From contig NZ_JAERQJ010000001.1 in assembly GCF_016735115.1 (NCBI RefSeq), positions 620,001 through 684,000 on the forward strand: a stretch of 64,000 nt of DNA. Direction: 5' to 3'. The position numbers and the translations under genes were made by a program. Shown in pieces: positions 15,734 through 24,181 of the stretch. How positions within the stretch are numbered: position 1 is the stretch's first letter; each line of letters starts with the position of its first letter. Source of the stretch: Aquimarina mytili (GTDB lineage Bacteria > Bacteroidota > Bacteroidia > Flavobacteriales > Flavobacteriaceae). Below the pieces are notes generated by a model, which saw only the letters and a list, made by a program, of their open reading frames with translations, had not been told where the DNA came from and searched no databases.

Positions 15734-16807
15734 ATGGAACCAGAAATCAAAATTACAAGAACTTCAAATTCAGGATTAAAGGATATTGATTTTTCTAGTA
15801 TTCCTTTGGGAAGAACTTTTACGGATCATATGTTTATCTGTGAGTATAGAGATGGAGCATGGCAAAACCCCAGGATAGAGCCATTAGAATTAATTCCAAC
15901 GCACCCAGCTGCTATGGCTTTGCATTATGGACAGGCAATTTTTGAAGGAATGAAAGCCACTGTCGGTCAAGATAAAACTCCATTATTATTTAGACCAGAA
16001 GAAAATGCAAAACGTTTTAATCACAGTGCCGCACGAATGGGAATGCCATTGGTGCCCGAAAGCCTTTTTGTAGAAGCGGTAAAACAAATTGTTGGAGTAG
16101 AGCATAATTGGATACCACCACAAGATGGAAGTGCTTTATATCTAAGGCCATTTATGTATGCCGATGAACCTTTTATAGGGATGCGTGCTGCAACGAGTTA
16201 TAAATTTATAGTGATTTGTTCTCCCGCAGGGCCATTTTTTACTAAAAAAATCAGATTATATGCCGAAACTGAATACATAAGAGCGGCAGACGGGGGAACC
16301 GGAGAAGCAAAAGCAGCAGGAAATTATGCTGCTGCAATCTTACCTACCGAAAAAGCCAAGGCTAAAGGATATGATCAGGTATTATGGTTGGATGCTAATG
16401 AACATAAATATGTTCAGGAAGTGGGTACGATGAATATCTTTTTTAAGGTGGAAGGTAAATTTATTACTCCGAGTACGGGTGGATCAATTTTGAAGGGAAT
16501 TACGAGAGATAGCGTAATAACATTACTAAAGGATAAAGGTTTTGAGGTTGAAGAACGTCGGATTACTATCGATGAAGTAATTCAATATTCTAAAGAAGGA
16601 AAACTTGAAGAAGCTTTTGGAACCGGTACAGCGGTGGCAATTGCTATGGTAGAGGCAATTGGATATAAGGAAGATGTGATCACATTGCCTGATGCAAATC
16701 CTGTTAGCCAAGATGTGAAAAATGCATTGGACGAAATTAAAGCCCAAAAACGAGAAGACATTCATGGGTGGATTGTTCCTGTTGATGTTGTAGCGAAAGT
16801 TGGGTAG
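15734..16807 (+). CDS. ilvE: Branched-chain-type amino acid aminotransferase
   Basis: This PLP enzyme of fold type IV (357 residues, the longer eukaryote-like BCAT class) exchanges amino groups between branched-chain or other hydrophobic amino acids and 2-oxoglutarate. The PLP lysine lies in GTGEAKAAGNYAAAI, followed by QVLWLDANEHKYVQEVGTMN and the phosphate-binding TPSTGGSILKGITRDS. It lies between E2 and E1, so it probably supplies their 2-oxoacid. If it also accepts phenylalanine, it would deliver phenylpyruvate. Confidence 0.88.
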   Translation: MEPEIKITRTSNSGLKDIDFSSIPLGRTFTDHMFICEYRDGAWQNPRIEPLELIPTHPAAMALHYGQAIFEGMKATVGQDKTPLLFRPEENAKRFNHSAARMGMPLVPESLFVEAVKQIVGVEHNWIPPQDGSALYLRPFMYADEPFIGMRAATSYKFIVICSPAGPFFTKKIRLYAETEYIRAADGGTGEAKAAGNYAAAILPTEKAKAKGYDQVLWLDANEHKYVQEVGTMNIFFKVEGKFITPSTGGSILKGITRDSVITLLKDKGFEVEERRITIDEVIQYSKEGKLEEAFGTGTAVAIAMVEAIGYKEDVITLPDANPVSQDVKNALDEIKAQKREDIHGWIVPVDVVAKVG

Positions 16808-16863
16808 TAAAAATTTTAGAATTACGAATTTGGATTTGCGAATAATGAAGTAACGAAGATTTT

Positions 16864-16968
16864 ATGCAAGGGATAGAAGTGACATCCTTTTTATTTGCCT
16901 TACTGAGCTTGTCGAAGTGTGAAATAAATAAAAAGATATAACGGATAGCCTGACCCGTAGGGATGCAC
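16864..16968 (+). repeat. Intergenic repeat (AGGGATAGAAG family), copy 2
   Basis: This 105-bp repeat begins ATGCAAGGGATAGAAGT and ends CGGATAGCCTGACCCGT then AGGGATGCAC, matching copy 1 at 15657. Its core differs and contains CTGAGCTTGTCGAAG, a short word that recurs in intergenic repeats of many bacteria, between arms ATCCTTTTTATTT and AAATAAAAAGAT that can pair. Confidence 0.6.
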
Positions 16969-16990
16969 CTAAATCAAAAATCAAAAAGAA

Positions 16991-19078
16991 ATGTTAGCTG
17001 AAAAAACAATAGCAAAAGAAATATTACAAGAAGCTTTTTTAACGCTTTGTAAGGCCAAATCAATGGCAGAGTTGTATGAAGATAATTTTAAAGTGGTTTC
17101 AAAATATGTACATGCAACATCTCGTGGACATGAAGCCATCCAAATCGCCACAGGAATGCAGTTATTACCACAAGATTATGCCTTTCCGTATTATCGTGAC
17201 GATGCCATGTTATTAGGAATCGGGATGCAACCCTATGACTTGATGTTGCAATTGTTAGCTAAAAAAGATGATCCGTTTTCTGGAGGAAGAACGTATTATA
17301 GTCATCCAAGTTTGCGTGATGATGATAAGCCCAAAATTCCACATCAATCTTCGGCAACGGGGATGCAGGCGATTCCTGCAACTGGGGTTGCCCTTGGAAT
17401 GCAATACAAGGAATTGGTTGGTATTGATCATATTTCAGGAATCAATTCAGGTCAGAGCGAGCTACTGGATGCACCTCTGGTGCTTTGTTCTTTGGGAGAT
17501 GCATCAGTAACAGAAGGAGAGATTGCAGAAGCGTTCCAGATGGCCGCACTAAAACAGCTACCCATTTTATATCTGGTTCAAGATAATGGATGGGATATTT
17601 CGGCTAATGAAGCAGAAACGCGTGCTCAAAGTGCTTTTGAATATGCTGCAGGATTTAATGGACTAGATGCAATTTCTATTGATGGGGCCAATTTTACGGA
17701 AAGTTACTTGGCAATTCAGGAAGCGATTAAGACTATCCGTGAAGAGCGCAGGCCTATACTTGTACATGCTAAGGTTCCTTTGCTAAATCATCACACTTCC
17801 GGAGTACGTATGGAGTGGTATCGCGATGATCTTGAAGAAGCTCGTTCTCGAGATCCATATCCTGTGTTGCGAAATCAATTATTAGATTCGGGTTTTACCG
17901 AAGACGAGGTTATGGTAATTGAAGCAGATGCTAAAGTTGAAGTAGCAAAGGATTTAGAAGAAGCTCTAAAAGCTGAAGATCCTAAACCTGAAGATCTGTT
18001 TACTCATGATTTTGCTCCAACATCCATTACAGAAGAAATGGGAGAACGATCGCCAGCAGATAAAGAAGAAGTAGTGATGGTAGATTGTGCCTTGTTTGCT
18101 GTTGAAGAATTAATGAAAAAACATAAAGAATGCTTGCTGTATGGTCAAGATGTAGGTGGAAGACTAGGAGGTGTATTTAGAGAGGCCGCTACATTGGCTC
18201 AAAAATTTGGTGATGAGCGTGTCTTTAACACACCTATTCAGGAAGCTTTTATTGTGGGGTCCACCGTTGGGATGTCTGCAGTTGGACTAAAACCAATTGT
18301 TGAGGTGCAATTTGCGGATTATATATGGCCTGGATTAAACCAATTATTTACTGAAGTAAGTCGATCGTGCTATTTATCGAATGGAAAATGGCCTGTATCT
18401 ATGATTTTACGTGTGCCAATTGGGGCATATGGTAGTGGTGGACCGTATCATTCATCGTCGGTAGAGTCCGTAGTTACAAATATCCGAGGAATAAAAATTG
18501 CGTATCCAAGTAATGGAGCTGACCTCAAAGGGCTAATGAAAGCTGCGTATTATGATCCAAATCCTGTGGTTATTTTAGAACATAAAGGGCTGTATTGGTC
18601 AAAAGTAAAAGGAACTGATGCCGCTAGAGCTATTGAACCATCTGAGGATTATATATTACCTTTTGGTAAAGCTAATATCGTGCAACAAATATGGCCACAA
18701 GATGAAAAGGAAACGCTTACAATAGTGACCTATGGTATGGGGGTACATTGGGCCTTAAATGCCTCTAAAGGAATGAAAGATGTAGTAGAAATTATTGATT
18801 TACGTACTCTATATCCTTTGGATGAAGAAACGATTATGGAATCAGTAAGAAAAACTAAAAAATGCCTTGTTGTTACCGAGGAGCCGAGCAATAATTCTTT
18901 CGCCAGGGCATTGGCAGGAAAAATTCAGGAAGAGTGTTTTAGATATTTAGATGCGCCGGTACTAACAATTGGATCTGAAAACATGCCAGCGATTCCTTTA
19001 AATAGTACATTAGAGCAAACGATGATTCCATCAACCGACAAAGTGAAAGCTAAGATTGATGAGTTGTTGAAGTATTAG
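16991..19078 (+). CDS. 2-oxoacid dehydrogenase E1, fused alpha and beta subunits
   Basis: This thiamine-diphosphate enzyme decarboxylates a 2-oxoacid and acylates the lipoyl group of E2. The 695 residues join an alpha subunit (1 to about 330, with the ThDP/Mg motif GDASVTEGEIAEAF ... LVQDNGWDIS) to a beta subunit (about 355-695, with VMVDCALFAVEEL, YGQDVGGRLGG and QEAFIVGSTVG). Such fusions are usual in Bacteroidota and are normally annotated as branched-chain 2-oxoacid dehydrogenase. It completes the aminotransferase-E1-E2 set. A strong terminator follows at 19081. Confidence 0.9.
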   Translation: MLAEKTIAKEILQEAFLTLCKAKSMAELYEDNFKVVSKYVHATSRGHEAIQIATGMQLLPQDYAFPYYRDDAMLLGIGMQPYDLMLQLLAKKDDPFSGGRTYYSHPSLRDDDKPKIPHQSSATGMQAIPATGVALGMQYKELVGIDHISGINSGQSELLDAPLVLCSLGDASVTEGEIAEAFQMAALKQLPILYLVQDNGWDISANEAETRAQSAFEYAAGFNGLDAISIDGANFTESYLAIQEAIKTIREERRPILVHAKVPLLNHHTSGVRMEWYRDDLEEARSRDPYPVLRNQLLDSGFTEDEVMVIEADAKVEVAKDLEEALKAEDPKPEDLFTHDFAPTSITEEMGERSPADKEEVVMVDCALFAVEELMKKHKECLLYGQDVGGRLGGVFREAATLAQKFGDERVFNTPIQEAFIVGSTVGMSAVGLKPIVEVQFADYIWPGLNQLFTEVSRSCYLSNGKWPVSMILRVPIGAYGSGGPYHSSSVESVVTNIRGIKIAYPSNGADLKGLMKAAYYDPNPVVILEHKGLYWSKVKGTDAARAIEPSEDYILPFGKANIVQQIWPQDEKETLTIVTYGMGVHWALNASKGMKDVVEIIDLRTLYPLDEETIMESVRKTKKCLVVTEEPSNNSFARALAGKIQEECFRYLDAPVLTIGSENMPAIPLNSTLEQTMIPSTDKVKAKIDELLKY

Positions 19079-19080
19079 AA

Positions 19081-19122
19081 AAAAGGCACATAGAAACTAT
19101 ACAGAGTTTCTATGTGCCTTTT
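19081..19122. terminator. Bidirectional terminator with perfect 18-bp stem
   Basis: AAAAGGCACATAGAAACT (19081-19098), a 6-nt loop and AGTTTCTATGTGCCTTTT (19105-19122) form a perfect hairpin between two convergent genes. A/T tracts on both sides let it serve both strands and close the phenylacetate locus. Confidence 0.92.
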
Positions 19123-19128
19123 GAGTAT

Positions 19129-19611
19129 TTATAATTTCTTATACGTATACTTATTGCGCACAAAACGTTCTGTTGTGTTTTCAAAAAGGACCTCTTTAGT
19201 CATTGAGAAATGAGTATTGTCAAAGACGTAAGTAATGAATATGGTTGCTGGTTTATCGTTGTCTTTTCCATCATATTTAGTCACGATTTTTAGTGAGTTA
19301 TTATCTAGTTTCGATTTTGTAATGATTTCTTCATTGTTAATAAATGTTCCATTTTCTTTAAGTTTTATTACAAATTTCCCATTGGCACTAGGTTCATCTG
19401 TATAACCTATTTTGCCTATAAGTTTATCTTTTTTAATTTCTATTTGTAGTGTAGACCGCAGCGTTACTTCGCGATTATCACTATAATTAATATACATTAA
19501 TTCACCACTCCAATTTCCTTTTAGTAATTCAAGATCTGAGATTTGAACAGTGTTTTGGGCTATGCTAATTGTGGTAAAGAATAAGTAAATACTTACTAAA
19601 ATTGCTTTCAT
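19129..19611 (-). CDS. Secreted hypothetical protein, lipocalin-like
   Basis: The 160 residues begin with a signal peptide (MKAILVSIYLFFTTISIAQ). The rest is almost all beta strand: LKGNWSGELMYINYSDNREV and then alternating hydrophobic strands, as in small lipocalin-like domains of Bacteroidota. No catalytic motif is visible. It lies downstream of the DoxX gene (27-bp gap) on the same strand. Confidence 0.65.
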   Translation of the reverse strand: MKAILVSIYLFFTTISIAQNTVQISDLELLKGNWSGELMYINYSDNREVTLRSTLQIEIKKDKLIGKIGYTDEPSANGKFVIKLKENGTFINNEEIITKSKLDNNSLKIVTKYDGKDNDKPATIFITYVFDNTHFSMTKEVLFENTTERFVRNKYTYKKL

Positions 19612-19638
19612 ATTTTTTAATTTATTTTGATAAATGAT

Positions 19639-20163
19639 TTAGATGATTTCTTTAATAGGGGTATTAAAGTAACTGGATTTTTCAATTCTTTTTGTTAGTA
19701 TGTAATCCAACCCAAAACGACCTGACCCCAATATTAGATTATAGATAGATACCCATAAGAAACCCAAGGCTGGGAGCATTCCCCATAATCCTTGATTCCA
19801 TTTTTGGAAGAAAATAGCGACCAACATAGTGCATAGAATAAAAAATGATGCGATTCTTGTTTTTAGGCCAAGTGCAAGAAAAATACCACCGATAGCTTCG
19901 CTAGCGGCACCCATCCAGGCAAAAAATACCGGAGTGATAGCAAAAATGCCACCATATTCGGCTATATCTTTAGGAAACCATTCTACTACTTCAAAAAGCA
20001 TTAAGTTTTTATCGGCTGGAGTCCATGGCATTCCGAATTTGCTACTGCCAAAATTAACAGCTAAAAAGAATCCACATAAAATACGTGGAATGGCAAATGA
20101 TGCATCTGAAATCCATGAAGTTTGGACTGTTGGGGAAATTATTTTTAAGAATATAGTTGTCAT
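19639..20163 (-). CDS. DoxX-family membrane protein
   Basis: With the ATG at 20163 the product has 174 residues and four transmembrane helices. It shows the DoxX pattern RILCGFFLAVNFGSSKFGMP and, further on, EAIGGIFLALGLKTRIASFF. An upstream in-frame ATG at 20226 would add 21 residues (MRRLNRNGFAILTC...) that do not fit the family, so I prefer the shorter start. It lies downstream of the AraC regulator on the same strand and may be its target. Its exact role is unknown. Confidence 0.75.
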   Translation of the reverse strand: MTTIFLKIISPTVQTSWISDASFAIPRILCGFFLAVNFGSSKFGMPWTPADKNLMLFEVVEWFPKDIAEYGGIFAITPVFFAWMGAASEAIGGIFLALGLKTRIASFFILCTMLVAIFFQKWNQGLWGMLPALGFLWVSIYNLILGSGRFGLDYILTKRIEKSSYFNTPIKEII

Positions 20164-20289
20164 CGTAATTGATTTTATGATTCGACATGTCAAAATTGCA
20201 AAACCATTACGATTCAATCGCCTCATACTGTACTATGGTGTCTCAAATACGATTTGAGCCGTCTCTTTTTATGTTTAAAAGTGGTATTA

Positions 20290-21522
20290 TTATAGGAGGG
20301 TAGGATTAGTCATAGACTTTAAGTATTCAGTTGGTGAGGTTTGGGTAACCTTTTTAAACACACGATTAAAAGTAGCTTTGCTATTAAACCCACATTCATA
20401 GGCGATGCCCAACAATGATAATTGTTGATTTTTGCCATTGGTCAACATTTGTTTTACAGCATCTACACGATATTTGTTGATGAAATCATTAAAATTTAAC
20501 CTAAACCCTTCATTAATTAATTCTGAAAGCTCTGCTCTGGTCATGTTCAATTTTTTTGAAAGTTCAACAAGATTAAGGTCGGGATCTAGATATGGTTTTT
20601 CGTTTTCAATAAAATTTTGCAATCGCTCCTTTTTAATTATGAAATCTGAGGATTGGGTTTTTGATTCTATTTTCTTTTCAGCTTGTAATACTTCAGGTTG
20701 TAAGATATAATTATGGAAAATAGCATTCATGTTTCCATAATTTAGATTTGTAAGTTTTATGGTTTCTGTAAAATATCCTTTTATTCCAATATATATAATG
20801 GCAAGGGCCGAGAAGAATTGTTCCCACCACTTTTGTTTCCAACTAAGTTCTGTAATAGAGAGGTTAATAACAATTTGCAAGACCTCATAAATAAAAAGAA
20901 AAGAATAAATGTATAGGAAATTTCGTATCCAATTCAGTTCTAACTTGTAAGTATTTGAAAAGAAATGTTGAATATTACGTCTGTATAAATAATATAATTG
21001 AAATGTGAAGGCTAAATACAGAAGCATCTGACATATGGTAAATATGGTAAGGATAGGCTCAATATATTTCCATTGCAAATTGACGACCAAATATCCATTT
21101 TGAACTTCATCAAACCCAGGTTGATTAGAATCATAAATGAGTACTACCATCTTAAAAAGGAAATAAAGTAGACCCGGTATGAAATGGTAATATCCTTTCT
21201 TTGTAAACTTGAAATCTGAAGTGGTCACTGATTTTACATAAAAATAAAGCAGAGGAGCCATGAAAAGCGCCAAATTCATCAAATAGTAGTTGATTTTTGT
21301 ATTTCGAAACGTATCATACCATCCCATAAAACCAATCGTATAAGTCGTGCGATGATAACAAGTTATAAGCAATATAATACCTAACAATAAATCGGATATA
21401 TTTCCTTTTTTATGATACCTCGAAAACAATAACCCAGAAAATAGTAATCCTTGTAATGCCAGGACCAATAATGGAGTACTATAGATGTTAAAATTTGGAA
21501 AAGAAAAGTATAGAATACTCAT
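20290..21522 (-). CDS. Membrane-bound AraC-family transcriptional regulator
   Basis: The 410-residue protein has about seven hydrophobic helices in residues 15-260 and a soluble C-terminal AraC double helix-turn-helix (about 305-405, with ELSKKLNMTRAELSELINEG and LGIAYECGFNSKATFNRVFK). This architecture is common in Bacteroidota and suggests a membrane sensor that regulates transcription directly. It is followed on the same strand by DoxX and the secreted hypothetical. Confidence 0.85.
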   Translation of the reverse strand: MSILYFSFPNFNIYSTPLLVLALQGLLFSGLLFSRYHKKGNISDLLLGIILLITCYHRTTYTIGFMGWYDTFRNTKINYYLMNLALFMAPLLYFYVKSVTTSDFKFTKKGYYHFIPGLLYFLFKMVVLIYDSNQPGFDEVQNGYLVVNLQWKYIEPILTIFTICQMLLYLAFTFQLYYLYRRNIQHFFSNTYKLELNWIRNFLYIYSFLFIYEVLQIVINLSITELSWKQKWWEQFFSALAIIYIGIKGYFTETIKLTNLNYGNMNAIFHNYILQPEVLQAEKKIESKTQSSDFIIKKERLQNFIENEKPYLDPDLNLVELSKKLNMTRAELSELINEGFRLNFNDFINKYRVDAVKQMLTNGKNQQLSLLGIAYECGFNSKATFNRVFKKVTQTSPTEYLKSMTNPTLL

Positions 21523-21573
21523 GTCTCAAAGATATAAGTTTTCTGATAATGATCTGTTTTTTTAGTGTCTCCC

Positions 21574-22179
21574 TTATTTTTTTCTAAAAATACCAAAGAG
21601 TTCATTTCCTTGTCTTGGAGGAATAGAATTATAGCATTTTTCAAAGATAACCGTATCAAAACCTCTTTCTAAATACGACAAATAGAGTTTTCTATCCCCG
21701 CCAAAAGGGCGTTTTTCCATGTCGCCCGTTAATGGGATATCAAACCATAAGCCTACTAATTTCCCTTTAGGTTTTAAGAGATTTGCCATTTGCGTTACAT
21801 AGATTGATCTGTTTTCATCTGTTGGAATAAAAGAACAGAAAAATGTTTGTTCGAGAATCAAGTCATAATTTCCTTCAAGCATAAAAAAATCATCTAATAA
21901 TAGCTGTGATTTTGGAAAGTTAGGAACTCGTTTTGCAAAAGCGTTTAATGGTTCTGGAGAGATGTCTAAAACAAAAACATTGTTAAACCCATGCTGAAAC
22001 AGGTACTCAGCTTCATAAGCGTTTCCTGCTCCTGGAATAAGGATTTTGATTGTTTTATCATTTAATTGGTCAAAATACTCTTTGAGCGGAGTGGCTACAT
22101 AACCAATATCCCAGCCGGTACGATTCTCCGCATATCGTTGGGTCCAATATTGACTTTCTTGAGATTGATTTTGATTCAT
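21574..22179 (-). CDS. SAM-dependent methyltransferase, TPMT family
   Basis: This 201-residue class I methyltransferase has the TPMT-type start YWTQRYAENRTGWDIG, the SAM-binding motif KILIPGAGNAYEAEYL and the acidic VFVLDISPEPL. The family methylates small thiols, selenium or halide ions; the substrate here is unknown. The length fits. It is 46 bp from the GH25 gene upstream. Confidence 0.8.
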   Translation of the reverse strand: MNQNQSQESQYWTQRYAENRTGWDIGYVATPLKEYFDQLNDKTIKILIPGAGNAYEAEYLFQHGFNNVFVLDISPEPLNAFAKRVPNFPKSQLLLDDFFMLEGNYDLILEQTFFCSFIPTDENRSIYVTQMANLLKPKGKLVGLWFDIPLTGDMEKRPFGGDRKLYLSYLERGFDTVIFEKCYNSIPPRQGNELFGIFRKK

Positions 22180-22224
22180 TCCAACAAATTATCGAAAAAT
22201 TGATAATATCAGACGTAAAGCTAT

Positions 22225-22998
22225 TTATTTTTTGACCAGTTTCAAAAAATCATTAGCGCTTCCATTGAACAGGTCATAGTCTACTTTACCAGCACCTTCA
22301 ATTTTTTCTCGGTCAGTACGCTGCCAGATGATCCAACTTTTATTGGCCCATGTTTTGGGCGTTTTAGGAGATTCTACTTTAGTGTATTCTGCTACCCAAA
22401 GGAAATATTTTGCAAATTCGGGGTGCTTTAAGTACTTATTTGCAAAAGAAGGATTGGTATAAATTATTGGACGAACACCAAGCTTTTCTTCAACAGTTTT
22501 TAGCCACATAAGGGTATTTGTTTCATAGCTCTCTATAGTTACTGGTGTTTTTATTCCTAACTCTTCTAAGTCCAAAACAGGTGGAAGATCTCCTGGAATT
22601 AGTTCGCCAACGGCCTCAACAAAATTGAGAGCTTGTTTTTGAGGATCTTTGCCAGTTTCATAAAAATGGTATGCTCCTCGATATAAACATTCACTTTTTG
22701 TAGCAGCATGATTTTCTTTAAATTTGGGATCTTTGAAATGCGAGCCTTGAGTGGCTTTCATATAGACAAAATTGACTCCGTCTGCCTTGATTTTATCCCA
22801 TTTGACATTGGTTTGAAAATGAGAAATATCCATTCCTAATATCGTAGGTTCGGTTTCAATTCTTTTTTTCTCAATATCGCATGGATCCTGCTTTTGATTC
22901 TGCTCTTGTTTTTTTACGGGCTTTTTTATACTATGATCTTCTTTGCAGGAAATCATTAAAGAGAATGTTAATAGTACGGATAGTAAAATCTTTTTCAT
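22225..22998 (-). CDS. GH25 muramidase lipoprotein
   Basis: The 257 residues start with a lipoprotein signal (LTFSLMISCKED, Cys at about 18) and a Lys/Gln linker, then a GH25 lysozyme domain from about residue 50: LGMDISHFQTNVKWDKIK with the conserved Asp, MKATQGSHFKDPKF, YRGAYHFY and DLPPVLDLEELG with the catalytic Asp/Glu pair. It probably remodels peptidoglycan in the periplasm, or attacks that of competitors. Confidence 0.88.
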   Translation of the reverse strand: MKKILLSVLLTFSLMISCKEDHSIKKPVKKQEQNQKQDPCDIEKKRIETEPTILGMDISHFQTNVKWDKIKADGVNFVYMKATQGSHFKDPKFKENHAATKSECLYRGAYHFYETGKDPQKQALNFVEAVGELIPGDLPPVLDLEELGIKTPVTIESYETNTLMWLKTVEEKLGVRPIIYTNPSFANKYLKHPEFAKYFLWVAEYTKVESPKTPKTWANKSWIIWQRTDREKIEGAGKVDYDLFNGSANDFLKLVKK

Positions 22999-23219
22999 GT
23001 GATTGTCCGTAGTTAGGTAATAAAAGTATTTTATAAATTACTGGGTTGCGTTTTTTAGATCTTTTTGTAGTTGTTTTGTTTTTTGTGCAGATTAAAGTTA
23101 AGTTTTTTTTGTATAAAATTTATATATGCTTCTACGTAATTATTTTGAGAATGCATACAACCTTGGAGCAAGTAGAATAAAAATTTCTATCTTAGTTAAG
23201 AAATCAGAAAGCTCAATTT

Positions 23220-24089
23220 ATGGATAATATTTCGACAATTATTTTAGCGTCATCTCTTATTATAATTATGCTCGGAATGGGATTGTCTTTAGTGGTAGAT
23301 GATTTCAGAAGAATATTTGTATATCCTAAAGCCATACTTGTAGGCTTGGCCAATCAGATAGTACTCTTGCCTCTATTAGGGTTCGCCTTAGCTTCTTTAT
23401 TTCCGTTACAACCAGATATTTCTGTAGGAATTATGATACTGGCAGCTTGTCCTGGAGGGCCTACATCTAATTTGATATCTCATTTAGCAAAGGGGGATAT
23501 TGCTCTATCGGTTACATTAACTGCGATAAGTAGCTTTATCACTATTTTGACTATACCATTTATTGTAAATTTTGCACTATTGCATTTTCTTGAAGAAGGG
23601 CAGATGATAAAACTGGATGTATTTAATACAATTATTCAGATTTTGGTTATTACTGTTATCCCGGTAAGTATAGGAATGATGATTAGAAAGTACAGAGAAT
23701 CATTTGCTTTAAAAATGGCAAAACCTGTTCGAATTGCTTCGGGTATTGTTATTGCTTTGGTAATTATAGGAATAACCATTAAAGAAAAGGATAATTTTAT
23801 TTCCTATTTTCAGCAAGCGGGTATGGTAGCCTTAAGTCTAAATGTGATTACTATGATTATTGGGTATTATTCTGCCAAAGTATTTGGTATTCAAAATAAG
23901 AGCGCGATTTCTATTGCCATCGAGTCCGGGATCCAAAATGGTACCCTAGCAATCACAATTGCTGTTGTATTACTTCAAAACACATCATTAGCTATCGCCC
24001 CTGCAGTGTATAGCTTATTAATGTTTTTTACTGGTGGGTTTGCTGTCTATTTTGGAATCAAGAAGAGCAAGATTATTAATGCAAATTAG
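23220..24089 (+). CDS. BASS-family sodium-coupled transporter
   Basis: This 289-residue protein has nine to ten transmembrane helices of the bile acid:sodium symporter superfamily. The conserved segments are AACPGGPTSNLISHLAKGD, ALSVTLTAISS and the late IESGIQNGTLAITIAV. Members carry bile acids, pyruvate, pantoate or other organic anions, so the substrate cannot be named. It is a single + strand gene; a hairpin terminator follows at 24122. Confidence 0.88.
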   Translation: MDNISTIILASSLIIIMLGMGLSLVVDDFRRIFVYPKAILVGLANQIVLLPLLGFALASLFPLQPDISVGIMILAACPGGPTSNLISHLAKGDIALSVTLTAISSFITILTIPFIVNFALLHFLEEGQMIKLDVFNTIIQILVITVIPVSIGMMIRKYRESFALKMAKPVRIASGIVIALVIIGITIKEKDNFISYFQQAGMVALSLNVITMIIGYYSAKVFGIQNKSAISIAIESGIQNGTLAITIAVVLLQNTSLAIAPAVYSLLMFFTGGFAVYFGIKKSKIINAN

Positions 24090-24121
24090 TACTTATATTA
24101 GTAATATGAAGCTGAATAAAA

Positions 24122-24149
24122 AACCAATAGACTTCTGAATCTATTGGTT
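24122..24149. terminator. Bidirectional hairpin terminator between convergent genes
   Basis: AACCAATAGA and TCTATTGGTT are perfect 10-bp arms with an 8-nt loop, flanked by A-rich and T-rich sequence. It lies between the BASS gene (+) and the FG-GAP gene (-). Confidence 0.8.
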
Positions 24150-24181
24150 GTTCTAATCAAATCGGACTCTTGATTTAATTC

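Noticed and set aside
20164..20226. Longer DoxX start at 20226
   Set aside because: The extra N-terminus is basic and Cys-containing and does not match DoxX; the ATG at 20163 starts the family-like sequence.
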